From: Variovorax sp. PMC12
GTDB lineage: Bacteria; Pseudomonadota; Gammaproteobacteria; Burkholderiales; Burkholderiaceae_C
Direction of reading: 5' to 3'
NCBI RefSeq assembly: GCF_003019815.1
Contig: NZ_CP027773.1
Span: 2,367,001 to 2,431,000, forward strand
Length of the DNA stretch: 64,000 bases
Positions within the stretch are counted from its first letter, which is position 1, and every line of letters starts with the position of its first letter. Below the pieces are notes generated by a model. That model was not told where the DNA came from. It was given only the letters and a program-made list of their open reading frames with translations, and ran no database searches. Positions 35,478 through 42,975 of this stretch are shown piece after piece. The translations under genes were made by a program, and so were the position numbers.

Positions 35478-36728
35478 ATGCACGACATCCGGTTCACACC
35501 CGAAGAGCTTTCCACCCTGCGCGAACACGGCGTCGTGCTGTTCGCCAACCGCGTGATCTTCGACGCGCAGCCGCCGATGCCCCAGGCACGGATTGCCGCC
35601 GTGCAGTCGCTGTGCGCGGGGCCGATCCCCGGTGGACTGCTCGCGCTGTGGGAAGTCACCGCTGGCGGGCGGCTCGACTACGACCTGTCGCTCGAGATGA
35701 ACGGCAACCTCGAAGGCATCAGCTGGACCGAGCTGTTCTGGAACGGCAGCGACGGCTATCACGACCTGCAGGGCTGGATCGACCACGAACTGGAACTGGC
35801 GCAGGAAGCCGCCGAAGAAAGCGGCGAGCCATGGAGCGGCAAGCTCACGCACCTGCCCTTCGGCGGCTTCGAATACACCGACCGCATCTACGCGGTGGTC
35901 GAGCCCGGCGCCGAGCACGGCCAGATCGTCGCCTGGAAGAAGGGCCTGCCGCCGGCCTGGACGCATGCGCTGCATGAAGACAGCGTGAACACCGTCGCCT
36001 CCGACCTGATGGGCGCCTTCGCTGCGCTGCACCTGGACGAAGACCCGCTGGCCCCCACGAGCGACTATTTCGCGGGGCAGACGCTGCTCGAGTACCTGGA
36101 CGACCGGCACGAGGAACACGGGCTCGACCTCGACCTGATGGACAAGCTGGTCGCCTTCTATTCGCGCGCCGTGGTCGACTGGCGCACGCCGCTGGCCGAA
36201 GGCACGCTGCGCCACAAGCCATCGCTCGCGCGCGTGGCGCTGCGCCACGCCATCGCGACGGACGACGCCGACATGGTCGCCCAGCTCGCCGCTGCGGGCG
36301 TGGGCTTCGACGGGCCGCTGCAAGGCAGTGCGCTCGCGGTCGATGTCGCGGTCGGGAATGGCGCCTTCGCCGCCGCGGCGGCGCTGGTGCGTGCCGGTGC
36401 GCCGGTGCCTGCGGACGCGCTGGGCAGCATCGACGGGCAGATCTCGCCCGAACTCACGGCCGCGCTGCTGGCCAACGGTGCGGAGCCCGACGTGGCGGCC
36501 ATCGTGAAGTGCGCGGCCTGCGGTGCGCCCGCGAGCGCGCACCTGATCGCCGAAGCCTGCGAGCGGGCAGGCATCGACGTGGCACCGGCCTTCGTCGCGG
36601 ACCGCGATGCGATGCTGCTGGAACTGGAGACCACGCTGGCGCAGATGCAGGACGGCAAGCTGGGCCACTACCTGGGGCAGGAAGGAATCGCCGAGCGCAT
36701 CGAACACCTGCAGGCGTTCCGGCTCTAG
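35478..36728 (+). CDS. SUKH (SMI1/KNR4)-like protein with C-terminal ankyrin-type repeats
   Basis: A 416-residue soluble acidic protein. Residues 1-150 resemble a SMI1/KNR4 (SUKH) domain: LLALWEVTAGGRLDYDLSLE and YTDRIYAVVEPG are in the expected places. Residues about 240-370 look like divergent ankyrin repeats (LRHAIATDDADMVAQLAAAG, LTAALLANGAEPDVAAIVK). SUKH proteins are often immunity partners of polymorphic toxins, but no toxin gene adjoins. A GGAGG Shine-Dalgarno (35465-35469) supports the ATG at 35478. It converges on the monooxygenase gene. The domain call is moderate; the function is unknown. Confidence 0.68.
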   Translation: MHDIRFTPEELSTLREHGVVLFANRVIFDAQPPMPQARIAAVQSLCAGPIPGGLLALWEVTAGGRLDYDLSLEMNGNLEGISWTELFWNGSDGYHDLQGWIDHELELAQEAAEESGEPWSGKLTHLPFGGFEYTDRIYAVVEPGAEHGQIVAWKKGLPPAWTHALHEDSVNTVASDLMGAFAALHLDEDPLAPTSDYFAGQTLLEYLDDRHEEHGLDLDLMDKLVAFYSRAVVDWRTPLAEGTLRHKPSLARVALRHAIATDDADMVAQLAAAGVGFDGPLQGSALAVDVAVGNGAFAAAAALVRAGAPVPADALGSIDGQISPELTAALLANGAEPDVAAIVKCAACGAPASAHLIAEACERAGIDVAPAFVADRDAMLLELETTLAQMQDGKLGHYLGQEGIAERIEHLQAFRL

Positions 36729-36738
36729 GGCTCCAGGG

Positions 36739-37923
36739 CTACCCGCCGTAGAGCCAGGGCTGGTCGAGCAGCTTCGCGCCCAGCAGGCGCATTGCCATGT
36801 CTCGGCCCAGCCGCACCGCGCCGGTCGCGTGGAAGATTTCGCCGTTGCGGCGCGCCCTGGCCTGCACCTGCGCATTGCGCGCCCAGCGCGCCTCGGCATA
36901 GCGCGCGAAGGCCGCCGGCACCTCCGCCGCGTTGCCCTCGCCCAGCGCATCGGCCAGCGCCAGCGCGTCTTCGATGGCCATGCCCGCGCCCTGCGCGAGG
37001 TAGGGAACCATCGGGTGCGCGGCGTCGCCCACCAGCGCGACGCGTTCGTGCGCCATGTCGGCCGCGCAGGTCATGGGCGCCCGGTCGCCGAGCGACCACG
37101 CGCGCCAGGCGGGCATTGCGTCGAGCAGCGACTGCAGGGCGCCGCAGCTGCGGCCCATGGCCTGCCTGAGCGCGGCGATGCTGCTGGCCTGGTCCCAGTC
37201 GCGCGCGTCGCCCGCGGGCGCCGATTCGGCGATCACGACCACGTTGAGCCAGTCGCCGCCGCGCACCGGATACGCCACCGCATGCAGGCGCGGCCCCAGC
37301 CACACGTCGACCTGCCGGCGGCGCAGCGCAGCGGGAAGCTTCGCCTGCTCGATCATCGAGCGCCATGCCGTGTGGCCGGTGACGCGGGGCGGCTCCGCGG
37401 CCGACGGGGTGTCGAGCTGGCGCCGCACCAGGCTCCAGAGGCCGTCGGCGCCGACGATCGCCTCGCCTTCCCAGGCGCGCGCGTCGGTGCTCGACATGCA
37501 TACCAGGTCGTCGCTGGTCTCGACCTGCGTAATGCGCGCGGCGGTGACGAGCGTGCCGGTGCCGCGCGCACGCACGGCGTCGAGCAGCAGGCCGTGAAGG
37601 TCGGCACGGTGCACGCAGCAGTAAGGGGCGCCGTAGCGCTGTTGCATGGCATCGCCGAGCGGCATGCGGGCCAGGTCGGAGCCGCTGTCGGCGCTGTGGA
37701 CCACGAGCGCATCGGGCCGCGCCGCGATGGCCGCGAGCCCCGGCCCCAGGTCCAGCTGCTGGAGGCGCCGCGTGGCGTTGGGGCCGAGCTGCACGCCGGC
37801 GCCGATTTCGCCGAAGACGGCGGCCTGCTCGAAAACGTCGGCCCGGTGCCGATTGCGGGAAAGCGCCAGCGCGGTAGCCAGCCCCCCGATGCCGCCCCCG
37901 GCGACGAGGATGTGCGCGGGCAT
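36739..37923 (-). CDS. FAD-dependent aromatic monooxygenase (salicylate/3-hydroxybenzoate hydroxylase type)
   Basis: A 394-residue group A flavoprotein monooxygenase. The FAD Rossmann loop is ILVAGGGIGGLATALALSRN, followed by GAGVQLGPNATRRLQQL, the DG motif VGADGLWSLVRRQL and the GD motif ALVGDAAHPMVPYLAQGAGM then AIEDALALADAL. Such enzymes hydroxylate aromatic acids with NAD(P)H and oxygen. The substrate could be salicylate, 3-hydroxybenzoate or 6-hydroxynicotinate; the sequence does not decide. Though kynBUA is close, it points the other way and no evidence joins them. It lies five bases after a small cysteine-rich gene on the same strand. Confidence 0.87.
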   Translation of the reverse strand: MPAHILVAGGGIGGLATALALSRNRHRADVFEQAAVFGEIGAGVQLGPNATRRLQQLDLGPGLAAIAARPDALVVHSADSGSDLARMPLGDAMQQRYGAPYCCVHRADLHGLLLDAVRARGTGTLVTAARITQVETSDDLVCMSSTDARAWEGEAIVGADGLWSLVRRQLDTPSAAEPPRVTGHTAWRSMIEQAKLPAALRRRQVDVWLGPRLHAVAYPVRGGDWLNVVVIAESAPAGDARDWDQASSIAALRQAMGRSCGALQSLLDAMPAWRAWSLGDRAPMTCAADMAHERVALVGDAAHPMVPYLAQGAGMAIEDALALADALGEGNAAEVPAAFARYAEARWARNAQVQARARRNGEIFHATGAVRLGRDMAMRLLGAKLLDQPWLYGG

Positions 37924-37928
37924 CGGTC

Positions 37929-38219
37929 TCAGCGGCTTTGCGTGGACGGGCGGGTGGTGGTGGCCTGGTCGGCTTCCGTGGGTTTGAGGGGAGTCTTGGG
38001 AGCGCAGCTTCCGCAGCTGTCGCACGAGCCGCAGCCCGATGTCCTGGCCAGCGATGCGGCCAGTTCCCTGGCGCGCTCTTCGTCGACCCAGCCCGCGCGA
38101 TGCGTGCCGGCCGCGAGCTTCTGCGCGGCACCACGGCGCCAGCCTGCGGGCATCCAGCGCCAGACCGCGTAGAACGCGGCGGCGGCGACGATGAATCCGA
38201 CGATCAGTTGTTGCGTCAT
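37929..38219 (-). CDS. Small membrane protein with Cys-rich cluster, downstream of feoB
   Basis: A 96-residue protein. One N-terminal transmembrane helix (QQLIVGFIVAAAAFYAVWRW) is followed by a basic cytoplasmic-type segment and a cluster SGCGSCDSCGSCAPKTP at residues 61-77. A single helix with a CxxCxxC cluster next to feoB is the plan of the FeoB-associated Cys-rich membrane proteins, which may replace FeoC. Its exact family is not certain. The ATG at 38219 lies 130 bases after feoB; the gap holds repeat copy 1. It is followed by the monooxygenase after five bases. Confidence 0.75.
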   Translation of the reverse strand: MTQQLIVGFIVAAAAFYAVWRWMPAGWRRGAAQKLAAGTHRAGWVDEERARELAASLARTSGCGSCDSCGSCAPKTPLKPTEADQATTTRPSTQSR

Positions 38220-38254
38220 ATCTCGAATACTCCAGTCCCCAAGCCTACTCCAGG

Positions 38255-38341
38255 AATACCGCGGAACCGGCTTTGCCGGGCCGCAGGTATTGCCCCCTGC
38301 AAGGGGGTTGGCGGCCACACGAAGTGGGCAAGCCTGGGGGT
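38255..38341 (-). repeat. Intergenic repeat copy 1, 3' of feoB
   Basis: An 87-base element beginning nine bases after the feoB stop codon. It contains CCGGC-TTT-GCCGG and CCCCC-TGCA-AGGGGG stems and ends (plus strand) in AAGCCTGGGGG. It aligns over its whole length, roughly three-quarters identical by eye, with the copy at 40648-40736, in the same orientation. Elements of this look are common between genes in Comamonadaceae genomes; that is recall, not a search. Confidence 0.8.
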
Positions 38342-38349
38342 TTGCTTTT

Positions 38350-40245
38350 TTACCCTGCTCCGAGTGCCACCGCAACGCGGTAGGTGATGAAACAGGCCAT
38401 ATAGGCAAGCGCGAAAAGGTACCCGGCCATGATCCACACGTACTTCCACGAGCCGGTCTCGCGCTTCACCGCGGCGAGCGTCGAAATGCACTGCGGCGCG
38501 AACACGTACCAGACCAGCAGCGACAGCGCGGTCGCCAGCGACCAGCTGCCCGCGATCAGCGGTTCCAGCTGGCCCGCCACGTCGTCGCCCGTGGCCGACA
38601 GCGCGTACACCGTGCCCAGCGCGCCCACGGCAACTTCACGCGCGGCCATGCCCGGCACCAGCGCGATCGAGATCTGCCAGTTGAAGCCGATGGGCGCGAA
38701 GATGTGCTCCAGCCCGCGGCCGATCATGCCGGCCAGGCTGTACTGGATGGCCGGTCCGGTCGCGCCTTGGGGCGGCGACGGGAAGGTCGAGAGGAACCAC
38801 AGCAGGATGGTCAGCGTGAGGATGATCGTGCCCACGCGCTGCAGGAAGATCCATGCGCGCTCGTACAGGCCCAGCGCCAGGTTGCGCGGGTTGGGCCAGC
38901 GGTAGGCGGGCAGCTCCATCATCAGCGGCGAATGCGCGGTGTTGTCGCGGAAGCGCTTCATCACCCACGCCACGGCCATGGCCGAGACGATGCCGAACAC
39001 ATACAGCGCGAACAGCACCACGCCCTGCAGGTTGAACACCCCGCCCACGGTGCGCGCCGGAATGAAGGCCGCGATGAGCAGCGCATACACCGGCAGCCGC
39101 GCCGAACAGGTCATGAGCGGCGCGATCATGATGGTGGTGATGCGGTCGCGCCAGTTGCTGATGGTGCGCGTGGCCATCACGCCTGGAATGGCGCAGGCAA
39201 AGCTCGACAGGAGCGGAATGAACGAGCGGCCCGACAGGCCCACGGTGCCCATCACGCGGTCGAGCAGGAAGGCCGCGCGCGGCAGGTAGCCGGAGTCTTC
39301 CAGCGCGAGGATGAACAGGAAAAGAATCAGGATCTGCGGCAGGAAGACGATGACGCCGCCCACGCCCGCGATCACGCCGTCGACCAGCAGGCTCTGCAGC
39401 ATGCCCTCGCCCATGTGCGCCTTGATGAGGCCGCCGAGCGCCTCGGTGCCGGCCTTGATGGCGTCCATCGGCACGTTGGCCCAGCTGAACACCGCCTGGA
39501 ACATCAGGAACATGGTGACGGCCAGCACCAGCATGCCCCACACGGGGTGCAGCACCAGGCGGTCGATGCGGTCGCTGGTGGCAAGGCTGCCGACCGGCTC
39601 CTTCACCGTGAGGCCGAGGATGCGGCGCACCTCGCGCTGCGTGGCCAGCACGTCGTCCAGGCCAGGCGCCTGCCAGGGCTGCGGCGCGGCGGCGGCCACG
39701 GGCGCGTCGAGCGCCTCGAGCAGGCCCTGCGCGCCGCCGGTGTGCACGCCGACAGTCTCGATGACCGGCACCCCCAGCTCGCGCGAGAGCGCGGCCTTGT
39801 CGACCACGATGCCCTGCTTGCGGGCCATGTCGGTCATGTTGAGCGCCACCACCATCGGCAGGCCGAGCCTCCTGGCTTCGAGCACCAGCCGAAGATTCAG
39901 CCGCAGGTTGGTGGCGTCGGTGACGCACACCAGCAGGTCGGGCAGGGCTTCCTTGCTCTGGCCGGTGACGATGTCTCGGGTCACGGCCTCGTCGGCGCTC
40001 AGCGCATTCAGGCTGTAGGCGCCCGGCAGGTCGAGCACGAACACGCGCCGGCCCGAGGGCGTGCGCAGCGTGCCTTCCTTGCGCTCGACGGTCACGCCGG
40101 CGTAGTTGGCCACCTTCTGGCGGCTGCCGGTGAGCAGGTTGAACAGCGCGGTCTTGCCGCAGTTGGGATTGCCCAGCAAGGCGATGCGGCCCGGCTGCGC
40201 GGTGGGCGCAAAGCCGCCGGGGCCCTGGATGACGGCCTCAACCAT
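38350..40245 (-). CDS. feoB: Ferrous iron transport protein B
   Basis: A 631-residue Fe(II) permease. The N-terminal GTPase has G1 LGNPNCGKTALFN near residue 25, G2 VTVERKEG, G3 LDLPGAYSL and G4 ALNMTD. About 280 residues on, two Gate motif regions with the conserved Cys follow (IPLLSSFACAIPGVMATRTI, LMTCSARLPVYALLI), with some nine membrane helices. Length is shorter than the 770 of enteric FeoB, within range for beta-proteobacteria. It overlaps feoA by eight bases. A cysteine-rich small protein follows it in place of an FeoC. Confidence 0.95.
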   Translation of the reverse strand: MVEAVIQGPGGFAPTAQPGRIALLGNPNCGKTALFNLLTGSRQKVANYAGVTVERKEGTLRTPSGRRVFVLDLPGAYSLNALSADEAVTRDIVTGQSKEALPDLLVCVTDATNLRLNLRLVLEARRLGLPMVVALNMTDMARKQGIVVDKAALSRELGVPVIETVGVHTGGAQGLLEALDAPVAAAAPQPWQAPGLDDVLATQREVRRILGLTVKEPVGSLATSDRIDRLVLHPVWGMLVLAVTMFLMFQAVFSWANVPMDAIKAGTEALGGLIKAHMGEGMLQSLLVDGVIAGVGGVIVFLPQILILFLFILALEDSGYLPRAAFLLDRVMGTVGLSGRSFIPLLSSFACAIPGVMATRTISNWRDRITTIMIAPLMTCSARLPVYALLIAAFIPARTVGGVFNLQGVVLFALYVFGIVSAMAVAWVMKRFRDNTAHSPLMMELPAYRWPNPRNLALGLYERAWIFLQRVGTIILTLTILLWFLSTFPSPPQGATGPAIQYSLAGMIGRGLEHIFAPIGFNWQISIALVPGMAAREVAVGALGTVYALSATGDDVAGQLEPLIAGSWSLATALSLLVWYVFAPQCISTLAAVKRETGSWKYVWIMAGYLFALAYMACFITYRVAVALGAG

Positions 40246-40537
40246 GGTTGGCAGCCCCCGGCGTCACGTGGATGAGCGCGGCCTCATGGCGGCGCAGCGC
40301 GAAGGTGGTGTGCCCCAGCCGTACGGCCAGCGGCTCGCGCCCGGGAATGCCGCTGGCCACGATGCGCACCGCTTCGCCCGGCACGAAGCCGATTTCGGTC
40401 AGGCGCAACACGAGTTCGCGGTCATCCGCGCTCTCGGGGCGCGCCACGTCGATCACGGTGGCCCACTGGTTGTCGGGAAGCTGGTCGAGGTGCAGGACGG
40501 CGGATGCCGGCGCTGCGCCGTTGTCTTTGGTGTGCAC
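40238..40537 (-). CDS. feoA: Ferrous iron transport protein A
   Basis: A 99-residue SH3-like protein that supports FeoB-mediated Fe(II) uptake. FeoA pattern: LDQLPDNQWATVIDVARP, LRLTEIGFVPGEAVRIVASG, REPLAVRLGHTTFALRRHEA and ALIHV. The start is not an ATG. I prefer GTG at 40537 (VHTKDNGAAP); an in-frame TTG at 40570 would add 11 residues but leaves the Fur-like site only 14 bases upstream. The 3' end overlaps feoB by eight bases. Confidence 0.9.
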   Translation of the reverse strand: MHTKDNGAAPASAVLHLDQLPDNQWATVIDVARPESADDRELVLRLTEIGFVPGEAVRIVASGIPGREPLAVRLGHTTFALRRHEAALIHVTPGAANHG

Positions 40538-40583
40538 GGTGAGAGGGCGCCCTGAATATCGGCGCGCCAAGTAAGCAATACCC

Positions 40584-40604
40584 GAATGCTATCAATTCTC
40601 ACTC
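40584..40604 (-). promoter_or_regulatory. Weak Fur-box-like site upstream of feoAB
   Basis: The minus strand reads GAGTGAGAATTGATAGCATTC. The left half TGAGAAT matches the Fur half-site, the right half poorly. Position (47 bases before the preferred feoA start) suits iron repression. Confidence 0.35.
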
Positions 40605-40647
40605 GCGCAAACCTGACCACCCTTCAAAAAGGCGGGGTGCAGCCCAG

Positions 40648-40736
40648 AAACACCGCGGAACTGGCTATGCCAGGCCGCAGGTGTTGCCCCCGGTAGGGCG
40701 AAGGCGAAGCGACACGAAGTGCGCGCAGCCTGGGGG
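40648..40736 (-). repeat. Intergenic repeat copy 2, 3' of efeM
   Basis: An 89-base element beginning five bases after the stop codon of the M75 gene. The first stem is CTGGC-TAT-GCCAG where copy 1 has CCGGC-TTT-GCCGG: both arms changed together, keeping the pairing. The second stem is GCCC/GGGC-based. The terminal GCAGCCTGGGGG and the CACGAAGTG core are shared with copy 1. Confidence 0.8.
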
Positions 40737-40741
40737 CGAGC

Positions 40742-41578
40742 CTAGTTCAGCCCGAGCATGCCGCGCAGCTTGGACAGGTCTTCGGCCAGCGTATTGACGC
40801 GGCCCGCCAGCAGCTTGCGGTCACGCTCGGTGAGCTTCGAATAGGTTTCGAAGCCGCCGTCGGCCGTCCTGTACTTGGCCAGCGTGTCGAACACCACCTT
40901 GAAATTGGCGTCGGTCTTGTCCGAGAAAGCCTTGTTTTCCTTCACGACCAGCGGGCGCAGCAGTTCGACGATCTTGAAAGCGCCCTCGAAATTCGACTGG
41001 AAGTCCCACAGGTCGGTGTGGCTGTAGCGGTTTTCCTCGCCGGAGATCTTGGTCGCGGCCACTTCTTCCATCAGCACCGCGGCGCCGCCCACCACCTTCT
41101 CCGGCGGGAAGGTCAGCGCACCCAGGCGCTTCTGCAGTTCGAGCACGTCGGCCAGCAGCTTGTCGGCCACCGGGTTGAGCTCCTTGGTGTTCTTCTGCAC
41201 CCACAGGCCGTATTCGATGCGGTGGAAGCCGCCGAAGGCCGGGTCCTTCTCGGCCTTTTCGTGGTCGTCGGCGCGCGAGTCGATCGCCTTGTCGAGGTCG
41301 TTGAACAGCTCGGCCACCGGCTCGATGCGCTCGTAGCTGGTGCGCGTGGGCGCATACAGCTTCTTCGCCTTCTCGATATCGCCGGCCTTCACCGCGGCGG
41401 TGAAGGCGCGCGTGTCCGCGGCCAGCTTGCGCACGTTCTCGGCGACGTAGATCTTGTAGTCGGAGATCGGTCCGACCAGCTCGAGCGGCGACACGGCGGC
41501 CTGTGCGCCAAGGGCACAGAGCCCGGCGAAGCCTGCGACGAAAGTGGCGAGGAAGTGGCGGCGGAACTGCACGGTCAT
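40742..41578 (-). CDS. Second EfeO/EfeM-type M75 imelysin-family periplasmic protein
   Basis: A 278-residue exported protein: signal peptide HFLATFVAGFAGLCALGAQA with a likely cut after AQA, then one M75/imelysin domain. The metal-binding HxxE motif is in FGGFHRIEYGLW near residue 127, with SRADDHEKAEKD before it and GEENRYSHTDLWDFQSNFEG after. It lacks the N-terminal cupredoxin domain of the efeO product encoded two genes upstream. Such lone M75 proteins (EfeM type) may bind ferrous or ferric iron for uptake. Last gene of efeU-efeO-efeB-efeM, followed directly by repeat copy 2. Confidence 0.85.
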   Translation of the reverse strand: MTVQFRRHFLATFVAGFAGLCALGAQAAVSPLELVGPISDYKIYVAENVRKLAADTRAFTAAVKAGDIEKAKKLYAPTRTSYERIEPVAELFNDLDKAIDSRADDHEKAEKDPAFGGFHRIEYGLWVQKNTKELNPVADKLLADVLELQKRLGALTFPPEKVVGGAAVLMEEVAATKISGEENRYSHTDLWDFQSNFEGAFKIVELLRPLVVKENKAFSDKTDANFKVVFDTLAKYRTADGGFETYSKLTERDRKLLAGRVNTLAEDLSKLRGMLGLN

Positions 41579-41630
41579 GGATCTCCTTGTTCTGGGCAGT
41601 GGTGAAAAAACTTGTGGCACCGATGCCGCT

Positions 41631-42956
41631 TCAGGCGGCCATCAGGCTGCGCCCCAGCCAGTCGTGCTCGTCCCGCACGCCCGGCAGCGTGAAGAAGAAG
41701 CCGCCGCCGATGGGCTTGATGTATTCCTCGAGCGGCTCGCCGTCCAGGCGCTTCTGCACCGCGATGAAGCCGTTCTCCAGGTTGGCCTGGTAGCAGATGA
41801 ACAGCAGCCCCATCTCGAGCTGGCCCGACTTGGTCACGCCGTTCGAATAATTGAAGGGCCGGCGCAGCATCAGGTTCTTGTCCGAGGCCTTGGTGCGCGG
41901 GTTCGCCAGCCGGATGTGCGCGTCCATCGGCGTGGCCTTGCCTTCGGGGTCCTTGGTGTAGTCGGGCACATCGTGCTCGGTCTTGCCGCCGTCCATCGGC
42001 GCGCCGGTGGGCTTGAGGCGGCCCATGATGGCCTCCTGCTCCTGCAGCGGCGTGCGGTCCCAGCGCTCCACGAAGTTGCGGATGATGCGCACCGCCTGGT
42101 AGCTGCCGCCCACCGCCCAGGCGGGCTCGTCGCCGCCGGGCTGCACCCACACGATGCGGTCCATGAGCTTGTCGTCGGCCGAGTCGGGGTTGGCGGAGCC
42201 GTCCCTGAAGCCGAGGAAATTGCGCGCGCTCTCGGCCGGCTTGCCGGGCACCGCCGGAATCGGCGGCACGGTGCCTTCCTGCTTCCAGTGCAGCACCAGC
42301 AGGTCGGGCGTGTTCTTGATGATGTCGCGCAGCGCGTGGATGTTGGTGTCGGGCGTGTTGGCGCAGAACTGGATCGACAGGTCGCCGTGGCACAGCGCGG
42401 CGTCGAGCGCGTCGTTCGGGTGGCGCTGCATCTGGTTCAGCCGCAGGGGTTTTTTCTTCTCGAGGCCGAAGCGCTCGTCGAACAGCGAAGTGCCGACCGA
42501 CACCGTCACCGTCAGCCCGTCGGGCTGCACCACCGGCCCGAGGATGCCGGAGCCCGCGGGCGGCAGCTTGGGGTCGGGGTCGGTCTGCGGGCCGCCCTGT
42601 GTGAGGAAGGCGATGCGCTCGGTGAGCGTGCGGAACAGCCGCTCCAGGTCGGCGCGGTTCTCGGCCAGCACGTAGAACGACGCGATCATGCCGGCCGTTG
42701 GGCGCGGCGTGACGATGCCCGCCTGGTGCCTGCCGCGGAAGGGCACGCGGTCTTGCGTGTGGGTGCTCTGCGGCGCGTCGGTCACTTGCGCGCCGCTGTC
42801 CGGCGAATTGGGCGGGTCCGAAGGCGCGGCGCCGGCACGGGCCGAGGCGGCCAAGCCCGCGAAGGCGACGCCGGCGGCGCCGAGCATGCGGCGGCGGTGC
42901 GGTGATTCGGGTCGTCCCTCGGGCGGGACGGCTTCGTTGATCTTCGACTTTTCCAT
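41631..42956 (-). CDS. efeB: Deferrochelatase/peroxidase EfeB (DyP-type)
   Basis: A 441-residue Tat-exported DyP-type haem peroxidase. The Tat signal is HRRRMLGAAGVAFAGLAASA with cleavage near ARA/GAA. The distal-site GxxDG motif is FLGFRDGSANPD near residue 250, and the proximal haem His is in DAHIRLANPRT near 345. It is thought to use peroxide or haem to oxidise or release iron for the EfeUOB ferrous uptake system in the periplasm. It lies 19 bases after efeO and 52 before the second M75 gene. Confidence 0.92.
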   Translation of the reverse strand: MEKSKINEAVPPEGRPESPHRRRMLGAAGVAFAGLAASARAGAAPSDPPNSPDSGAQVTDAPQSTHTQDRVPFRGRHQAGIVTPRPTAGMIASFYVLAENRADLERLFRTLTERIAFLTQGGPQTDPDPKLPPAGSGILGPVVQPDGLTVTVSVGTSLFDERFGLEKKKPLRLNQMQRHPNDALDAALCHGDLSIQFCANTPDTNIHALRDIIKNTPDLLVLHWKQEGTVPPIPAVPGKPAESARNFLGFRDGSANPDSADDKLMDRIVWVQPGGDEPAWAVGGSYQAVRIIRNFVERWDRTPLQEQEAIMGRLKPTGAPMDGGKTEHDVPDYTKDPEGKATPMDAHIRLANPRTKASDKNLMLRRPFNYSNGVTKSGQLEMGLLFICYQANLENGFIAVQKRLDGEPLEEYIKPIGGGFFFTLPGVRDEHDWLGRSLMAA

Positions 42957-42975
42957 GGGGATGCCTGCTCTCACG

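Noticed and set aside
36739..37923. Flavin monooxygenase as kynurenine 3-monooxygenase completing a kynurenine branch
   Set aside because: It is on the opposite strand, separated by the SUKH-ankyrin gene, and its motifs fit aromatic acid hydroxylases at least as well; kynBUA already leads to anthranilate.
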